Below, in pieces: positions 55,854-64,000 of a stretch of 64,000 bases of DNA. Position numbers and translations under genes: made by a program. The stretch is from NCBI RefSeq assembly GCF_040529055.1, contig NZ_CP132342.1:434001-498000 (forward strand), written 5' to 3'. Position 1 is the first letter of the stretch; each line of letters starts with the position of its first letter. This DNA is from Xanthomonas sontii. GTDB taxonomy: Bacteria; Pseudomonadota; Gammaproteobacteria; Xanthomonadales; Xanthomonadaceae. The notes beneath the pieces were generated by a model. That model ran no database searches. It saw only the letters and a program-made list of their open reading frames with translations, and was not told the origin of the DNA.

Positions 55854-56094
55854 GGCTTTCGCCCTTTCGGGCGAGTTACTTTTCTTTGCTCGCGCAAAGA
55901 AAAGGTAACCAAAAGAAAGCGCGCCCTGCCTTGCGCCCTCCGCGCTGCGCGCTCCGGGTCCGCGGATGCACCGGGGATTCGCGGAAGGGGCATCCTGCCC
56001 CTGCCGCGAACGGCGCACATCCATGTGCGCCGCCCTTCGGGTGTTTCCCCGGTCCATCCGCCGCTGCGGAAGGGAACCCGGTAAGTCAAAAGCC
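55854..56094 (+). repeat. Element copy 4 (forward)
   Basis: Inverted partner of copy 3: it starts ggctttcgccctttcgggcg and ends ggtaagtcaaaagcc. Its outer side is followed by a caacag hexamer tract. The gcgcacatccatgtgcgc stem is conserved with compensatory changes relative to copy 3 (gcgtacat..atgtacgc), suggesting the stem matters. Confidence 0.8.
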
Positions 56095-56132
56095 AAAGCA
56101 ACGGCAACAGCAGAAACAACGGCAAATGCCAA

Positions 56133-56170
<38 letters not shown>

Positions 56171-56468
56171 GGCTGTCGCCTTTCTTAGCGCGAGAACACC
56201 CCCATCTCACAGCTTCGGCCAGCACCAAGCCACATGTGCGACCAGCGCACAATGGACAGAAGCAACGTTCAAGAGATAGCAGTGAAGCGTAAGACCGGAC
56301 ACTCACTGCAACCGGCCTGAAACACAGCACATCTACTCACAACAGGCGGTCGTGCGCCTCGCGAAGGACGTGAGCCTCCAGCAGGAATGTCCCACACATC
56401 AAGGACGGGGAAAGGAAGGCCGACAATCGGCTTTTCCGATTCCCCATTCCCAGTTCCCCACTCCCAGC

Positions 56469-58235
<1,767 letters not shown>

Positions 58236-58328
58236 GCGATCACTCTCCTTGTTTGCGCCGGCACGCGACGGGCGCGGAAACGAATGCGCCGCCCGAAGGC
58301 GGCGCAGTGGCGTGCGGGAGGCGCAAGG

Positions 58329-58847
58329 TTACTTCAGGTTGGCCAGCATCCAGTCCACGGTGGCGTGGATCTGCTCCTCGGTCAGCCCGGGATTGCCGCC
58401 CTTGGGCGGCATGATGCCGCCGTCGGGGCCGGTGTAGCCCTCGATGGCGTGCTTGTAGAGCGTCTCCTTGCCCTGCGCGATGCGCTTGTCCCAATGCGCG
58501 TGGTCCAGCGTCGGCGCCTTGCCCACGCCGGTGGTGTGGCAAGCGGTGCACAGGTTGTTGAAGATGGTCTTGCCGTCGGTGGTGCCGCCGTAGGCCGCCT
58601 GCGCCGAGGCCTTGGCCAGCGCCGCCGCCTGTGCCGCCGCCTGCGCCGCGGCACCGGTGCTGCCGGCGTAGACCGCGCCGACCGGGGCGATGCGCTCCTC
58701 GGTGCGCTTGAGCGCCACCGGCGACACCTCCGGCGGGATGGCCCGCTGCAGGTAATGCGCGAACACGATCAGGCCGAGGGTGATCAGCACCAGCAGGCCG
58801 ATCACCATCGAGAAGCGCTTGAGAAATTCGAGGTCGTAATTCCGCAC
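58329..58847 (-). CDS. Membrane-anchored cytochrome c5-family protein
   Basis: A 172-residue protein with one N-terminal membrane helix (about 12-32), an Ala-rich linker, and a single-haem cytochrome c domain. The haem site is CTACH, and the distal methionine is in GGIMPPKGG. GTG 58847 gives MRNYDLEFLKRFSMV. There is no ATG near this position, and the longer frame overlaps the TetR gene. It probably carries electrons to a terminal oxidase in the periplasm. Confidence 0.87.
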   Translation of the reverse strand: MRNYDLEFLKRFSMVIGLLVLITLGLIVFAHYLQRAIPPEVSPVALKRTEERIAPVGAVYAGSTGAAAQAAAQAAALAKASAQAAYGGTTDGKTIFNNLCTACHTTGVGKAPTLDHAHWDKRIAQGKETLYKHAIEGYTGPDGGIMPPKGGNPGLTEEQIHATVDWMLANLK

Positions 58848-59001
58848 ATCACACCCCTTTGGCACGTGGTAATCCGGACCACCGCTACGCGACCGAGTAT
58901 AGCCAGCGTTTGCGCCGCGCGGCACGCCGGGAGCACACGGAATCGCAGGCGATGCGTGCTGCATCGCAGCAGTTCGGCGCAGGCGGCGCGCCCGGTCGCG
59001 C

Positions 59002-59610
59002 TCAGGCGCTGCCCACCGCGCGCAGGCAGAACCCGCAGACCGCCTCGACCAGGCGCTCGCTGTCGCGCGGGCCGTCGCGGCTGGGCGCGGTCGGGCCGAC
59101 CAGGGCCTCGGTGTAGGCGCCGACCAGGCACGCCGCGGCCGCCTCCAGGTCCTGCGCGGGAAACTCCCCCGCGGCCACGCCCTCGGCCAGGATGCCCTTG
59201 AACACGTCGCCGAGCAGGCGCCGGCAGCGGATGCGCTCGGCGTCCACCTCCGGCTCCACCGGCTCGGCGATGAAGGCGTAGGCCAGCCCGGGGCCGGCCA
59301 GGGCGCGGCGCACGAACGAGGCGATGGCATCGCGCAGGCGCTGCGCGGCCGGCGCCGGTGCGGCGGCGATGGCGCGCAGGATGGTCAGCTCGTGCTCCAC
59401 GGCGGCGGTCAGCACCTCCACGAACAGCTCGGCCTTGGACGGGAAATGCCGGTAGATCAGCCCGGTGGAGACCCCGGCCTCGGCCGCCACCGCGGTCACC
59501 GGGGCGCCGCGGAAGCCGTCGGCGGCGATCAGCCGGCGCGCCGCCAGCAGGATCCGCTGGCGGTTGCCGGCGAGGCGTTCTTCCATCAGGGCGGAGCGTT
59601 TGTAGGCCAT
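59002..59610 (-). CDS. TetR-family regulator, likely of the liu operon
   Basis: A 202-residue repressor. The helix-turn-helix is at about residues 15-62 (ILLAARRLIAADGFRGAPVT, then EAGVSTGLIYRHFPSKAELF), followed by a helical ligand-binding domain. It diverges from liuA across 131 bases that contain an AT-rich inverted repeat. TetR-type regulators named LiuQ control branched-chain amino acid degradation in some proteobacteria; the position suggests the same job, with an acyl-CoA or related ligand. That name is not proven by sequence here. Confidence 0.8.
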   Translation of the reverse strand: MAYKRSALMEERLAGNRQRILLAARRLIAADGFRGAPVTAVAAEAGVSTGLIYRHFPSKAELFVEVLTAAVEHELTILRAIAAAPAPAAQRLRDAIASFVRRALAGPGLAYAFIAEPVEPEVDAERIRCRRLLGDVFKGILAEGVAAGEFPAQDLEAAAACLVGAYTEALVGPTAPSRDGPRDSERLVEAVCGFCLRAVGSA

Positions 59611-59624
59611 GGCGTGATTCTAAG

Positions 59625-59637
59625 TTCAATTAATGAA
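59625..59637. promoter_or_regulatory. Candidate TetR operator
   Basis: TTCA-N5-TGAA inverted repeat in an AT-rich patch (59620-59650), 15 bases upstream of the tetR start and about 105 bases upstream of liuA. The strong local AT content in a GC-rich genome and the position between the divergent genes are the evidence. Confidence 0.4.
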
Positions 59638-59741
59638 TTTCTGTTCACTTCTTTGCCGTTCCCGGCTACGCTGGGCGCTCTTGCCCGGCGCGGGTCGATT
59701 CTAGGCGCCGCCGGCCACCCGCCATTCCCGGAGTTGCCGCC

Positions 59742-60905
59742 ATGCTGATGCCGTCGTTGAATTTCGAGTTGGGCGAGGAGGTCGACCTGCTGCGCGACAG
59801 CGTCGCCGCCTTCGCCGCGCGCGAGATCGCGCCGCTGGCCGAGCAGGCCGACCGCGACAACGCCTTCCCCGCGCCGCTGTGGCGCAAGCTCGGCGAACAG
59901 GGCCTGCTCGGCCTCACCGTCGAGGAAGAGTACGGCGGCAGCGCGATGGGCTACCTGGCACACGTGGTGGCGATGGAGGAGATCTCCCGCGCCTGCGGCG
60001 CGATCGGCCTGTCCTACGGCGCGCATTCGAACCTGTGCGTGAACCAGTTGCGCAAGAACGCCAGCCCGGCGCAGAAGGCGCGCTACCTGCCGAAGCTGTG
60101 CAGCGGCGAGCACGTCGGCGCGCTGGCGATGAGCGAGCCCGGCGCCGGCTCGGACGTGGTGTCGATGAAGCTGCGCGCCGAGGCGCGCGGCGACCGCTAC
60201 GTGCTCAACGGCAACAAGATGTGGATCACCAACGGCCCCGACGCCGACGTGCTGGTGGTCTATGCCAAGACCGACCCGAGCGGCGGCGCGCGCGGCATCA
60301 CCGCATTCGTGGTCGAGAAGGGCATGCCCGGCTTCAGTACCGCGCAGAAGCTGGACAAGCTCGGCATGCGCGGCTCCAACACCTGCGAACTGGTGTTCCA
60401 GGACTGCGAAGTGCCGGCCGAAAACGTGCTGGGCGAGGTCGGCGGCGGCGTGCGCGTGCTGATGTCCGGCCTGGACTACGAGCGGGTGGTGCTGTCCGGC
60501 GGCCCGCTGGGGCTGATGGCCGCGGCGCTGGACGTGGTGCTGCCCTACGTGCACGAGCGCCGCCAGTTCGGCGAACCGATCGGCAGCTTCCAGCTGATGC
60601 AGGGCAAGCTGGCCGACATGTACGTGGGCCTCAACGCCTGCCGCGCCTACGTGTACGCGGTGGCGCGCGCCTGCGACGCCGGCCGCACCACCCGCCAGGA
60701 CGCCGCCGGCGCGATCCTCTACGCCGCCGAGAAGGCGACCTGGCTGACCGGCCAGGCGATCCAGGTGCTGGGCGGCAACGGCTACATCAACGACTATCCG
60801 ACCGGGCGCCTGTGGCGCGACGCCAAGCTCTACGAGATCGGCGCGGGCACCTCGGAGATCCGTCGCATGCTGATCGGCCGCGAGTTGTTCGAGCGGACCA
60901 AGTGA
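59742..60905 (+). CDS. liuA: Isovaleryl-CoA dehydrogenase
   Basis: A 387-residue FAD acyl-CoA dehydrogenase for the third step of leucine breakdown, converting isovaleryl-CoA to 3-methylcrotonyl-CoA. It has the family signatures [20 protein letters not shown] and [20 protein letters not shown], and the C-terminal [18 protein letters not shown]. The internal stretch [20 protein letters not shown] resembles isovaleryl-specific enzymes. The gene context (carboxylase subunits downstream, TetR regulator upstream) supports this over a short-chain acyl-CoA dehydrogenase. Confidence 0.92.
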   Translation: MLMPSLNFELGEEVDLLRDSVAAFAAREIAPLAEQADRDNAFPAPLWRKLGEQGLLGLTVEEEYGGSAMGYLAHVVAMEEISRACGAIGLSYGAHSNLCVNQLRKNASPAQKARYLPKLCSGEHVGALAMSEPGAGSDVVSMKLRAEARGDRYVLNGNKMWITNGPDADVLVVYAKTDPSGGARGITAFVVEKGMPGFSTAQKLDKLGMRGSNTCELVFQDCEVPAENVLGEVGGGVRVLMSGLDYERVVLSGGPLGLMAAALDVVLPYVHERRQFGEPIGSFQLMQGKLADMYVGLNACRAYVYAVARACDAGRTTRQDAAGAILYAAEKATWLTGQAIQVLGGNGYINDYPTGRLWRDAKLYEIGAGTSEIRRMLIGRELFERTK

Positions 60906-60950
60906 TGCCGCGCAGGACGCGCATCGGCCGTAAGGCCGTTCCGACGTCAG

Positions 60951-60995
60951 CGCGTCGGGGCTGATCCCGCAAAAGGGGACAAGAGCCCCTCCCAC
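60951..60995. repeat. REP-type palindrome between liuA and liuB
   Basis: gcgtcggggctgatcccgcaaa followed by agagcccctcccac, a divergent member of the REP family seen at 10533 and elsewhere. It lies in the 129-base gap and leaves the genes in the same direction. Confidence 0.5.
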
Positions 60996-61034
60996 ATCGG
61001 CCGCCTGCCCTTTCCTTCTTTCCACGGTTCTGCC

Positions 61035-62645
<1,611 letters not shown>

Positions 62646-62833
62646 GCGGGCGCATGCGCTCAGGGTGGAAGGCGCGTTCGCGCGGGGATCGGCGGTGGTC
62701 ACGCAGGTGGTCGCTGGCGATGCCGGCGCTAGTGTGCCCGGCGGTGGACTCCACGACCGGCTCCGCGGACGCGCTCGCTGCGACGGCCTCCGCTTTTGCT
62801 GCTGCTCTTGCTCCTGCATTTGCTCTTGCTCTG

Positions 62834-63066
62834 CCTTTGACTTACCGGGTCCCCTCGGCGCGGCAGCCGCGGCGGGGAAAAACCCGAAGGGCGGCGCACA
62901 TGGATGTGCGCCGTTCGCGGCAGGGGCAGGATGCCCCTTCCGCGAATCCCCGCCGTGGCTGCGGACCCGGAGCGCGCAGCGCGGAGGGCGCGCTGCGGGG
63001 TGTGCTTTCTTTTGGTTACTTTTCTTTGCACAAGCAAAGAAAAGTGACTCGCCGCCAGGCGAAAGC
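62834..63066 (-). repeat. Element copy 5 (reverse)
   Basis: Same core as copies 1-4, about 233 bases, from the cctttgacttaccgggt end to aagtgactcgccgccaggcg. Stems ggggcaggatgccccttccgcg and gcgcacat..atgtgcgc are conserved. A tttgctgctgctcttgctcctgc-type tract lies outside its outer end. Confidence 0.8.
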
Positions 63067-63107
63067 TTTGCTCTTGCACTTGCTGCCAGGGTGGCGGCCG
63101 CTGAATC

Positions 63108-63175
63108 GTAGGAGCGGCTTTAGCCGCGACAGGCAAAACCGATCATGTGTGTCGCGGCTGAAGCCGCTCCTACAG
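63108..63175. repeat. REP doublet (REPIN-like) inside the liu operon
   Basis: gtaggagcggctttagccgcgac and gtcgcggctgaagccgctcctac face each other with about 21 bases between, a clean REPIN. It matches the doublet at 55747-55814 in arrangement and neighbours. Confidence 0.85.
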
Positions 63176-63235
63176 CCGTTCTCGTCCGATAGACAAGCTT
63201 CAAGCAACAGCAGTAGCAACAGCAAAAGCTTTAAA

Positions 63236-63478
63236 GGCTTTCGCCCTTGCGGGCGAGTTACTTTTCTTTGCTCGCGCAAAGAAAAGGTAACCAAAAGAAA
63301 GCGCGCCCTGCCTCGCGCCCTCCGCGCTGCGCGCTCCGGGTCCGCGTCCATCACAGGGATCCGCGGAAGGGGCATCCTGCCCCTGCCGCGGACGGCGCAC
63401 GTCCCTGTGCGCCGCCCCTTCGGGGTTTTTCCCCGCGATGGCCGCCGCTTCGGAAGGGAACCCGGTAAATCAAAAGCC
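63236..63478 (+). repeat. Element copy 6 (forward)
   Basis: Inverted partner of copy 5 and near-identical to copy 4: it starts ggctttcgcccttgcgggcg and ends ggtaaatcaaaagcc. Together copies 5 and 6 form a ~645-base composite centred on the REP doublet, the same layout as copies 3 and 4. Confidence 0.8.
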
Positions 63479-63504
63479 AAAGCGACAGCCAAGGCCAGAG
63501 CCAA

Positions 63505-63550
<46 letters not shown>

Positions 63551-63636
63551 AAGCATCGCGCACAGCTACGTGCGTTTCGCACAACTGCTCGCTCAGCAAC
63601 CGCAGCACCCCTGACCTCATTTCCAGGCACCCGACC

Positions 63637-64000
63637 ATGGCCACCCCCGACCTGCCGACCTTCGACAAGATCCTCATCGCCAATCGCGGCGAGATCGCCT
63701 GCCGGGTGATCGCCACCTGCCGCAAGCTCGGCATCGCCACCGTGGCCGTGTACTCCGATGCCGATCGCGACGCGCGCCACGTGCGCCTGGCCGACGAGGC
63801 CGTGTACATCGGTGCCGCGCCGGCACGCGAGAGCTACCTGCTCGGCGAGCGCATCCTCGAGGCCGCGCAACGCAGCGGCGCGCAGGCCATCCACCCCGGG
63901 TACGGCTTCCTGTCCGAGAACGCCGAGTTCGCCGAAGCCTGCGCCGCGCGCGGGCTGGTGTTCATCGGGCCGCCGCCGGCGGCGATCCGCGCCATGGGCG
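63637..64000 (+). CDS. liuD: Methylcrotonyl-CoA carboxylase, alpha (biotin-carrying) subunit, 5' part
   Basis: The first 121 codons of a biotin carboxylase-type subunit, cut by the window end. It opens [20 protein letters not shown], the invariant biotin carboxylase N-terminus, followed by [20 protein letters not shown] and [17 protein letters not shown]. The ATP-grasp and biotinyl domains must lie beyond the window. It would complete the carboxylase with liuB. Acetyl- or propionyl-CoA carboxylase alpha subunits share this N-terminus; the neighbouring liuA and liuB make the methylcrotonyl enzyme most likely. Confidence 0.88.
   Translation, partial: MATPDLPTFDKILIANRGEIACRVIATCRKLGIATVAVYSDADRDARHVRLADEAVYIGAAPARESYLLGERILEAAQRSGAQAIHPGYGFLSENAEFAEACAARGLVFIGPPPAAIRAMG

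Overview
The window is high-GC proteobacterial chromosome. Its gene content and intergenic repeats point to the Xanthomonadaceae, most likely the genus Xanthomonas: a PhoPQ-type two-component pair, a stand-alone XVIPCD domain (the recruitment tag of the Xanthomonas type IV killing system), REP-type 'gtcgcggctgaagccgctcctacag' repeats and a leucine-degradation (liu) cluster. The species cannot be fixed from sequence alone. It is mostly ordinary chromosome: about 50 genes, one tRNA, two cobalamin riboswitches, one short accessory island and many repeats.

Layout. 0.1-6.4 kb: arginase, then a two-partner secretion adhesin and its outer-membrane transporter, separated by a strong hairpin. 6.4-10.5 kb: tRNA-Thr(UGU), a SPOR protein, coaX and birA, then a small secreted protein overlapping an MtfA-like peptidase. 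10.6-16.3 kb: a DUF1800/DUF1501 pair and a PepSY-PhoP-PhoQ operon. 16.6-20.0 kb: dusA and, directly upstream of its 5' end, a 2.3-kb island. The island carries a HigBA-type toxin-antitoxin pair followed by a HEPN-motif (ApeA-like) gene, and is bounded by an imperfect 30-bp repeat of the dusA 5' coding sequence. 20.3-25.3 kb: B12-riboswitch-controlled metE and a secreted lipase-like protein. 25.5-30.7 kb: purU, repeats, the XVIPCD protein, a 3-hydroxyisobutyrate dehydrogenase-like enzyme, an old-yellow-enzyme and a sirtuin. 31-38 kb: a trimeric autotransporter adhesin, a subtilisin, a VOC protein, an MFS pump and its divergent LysR regulator. 38.2-39.3 kb: a large inverted repeat. 39.3-44.4 kb: thioredoxin, flavodoxin, nrdB and nrdA, with nrdA preceded by a second B12 riboswitch and two NrdR-like boxes. 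44.5-53.5 kb: a secreted repeat protein, an OmpR/EnvZ-like pair, an esterase, a second sirtuin, ohr/ohrR, zapE and a transporter. 53.5-55.3 kb: a COG0523 GTPase and a MerC protein diverging from one Zur box. 55.3-64 kb: a repeat block, an extracellular nuclease, cytochrome c5, a TetR regulator and liuA-liuB-(repeat block)-liuD, with liuD cut by the window end.

How the genes work together. The two riboswitches sit before the B12-independent methionine synthase and the aerobic class I ribonucleotide reductase. This suggests the cell switches between B12-dependent and B12-independent isozymes, with MetH and a class II reductase expected elsewhere. Zinc limitation is handled by a Zur-controlled divergent pair, and organic peroxides by OhrR/Ohr. 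The most novel-looking items are the three-gene toxin/antitoxin/HEPN island at dusA, the toxin-less XVIPCD protein, and the inverted composite repeats, one of which interrupts the liu operon.
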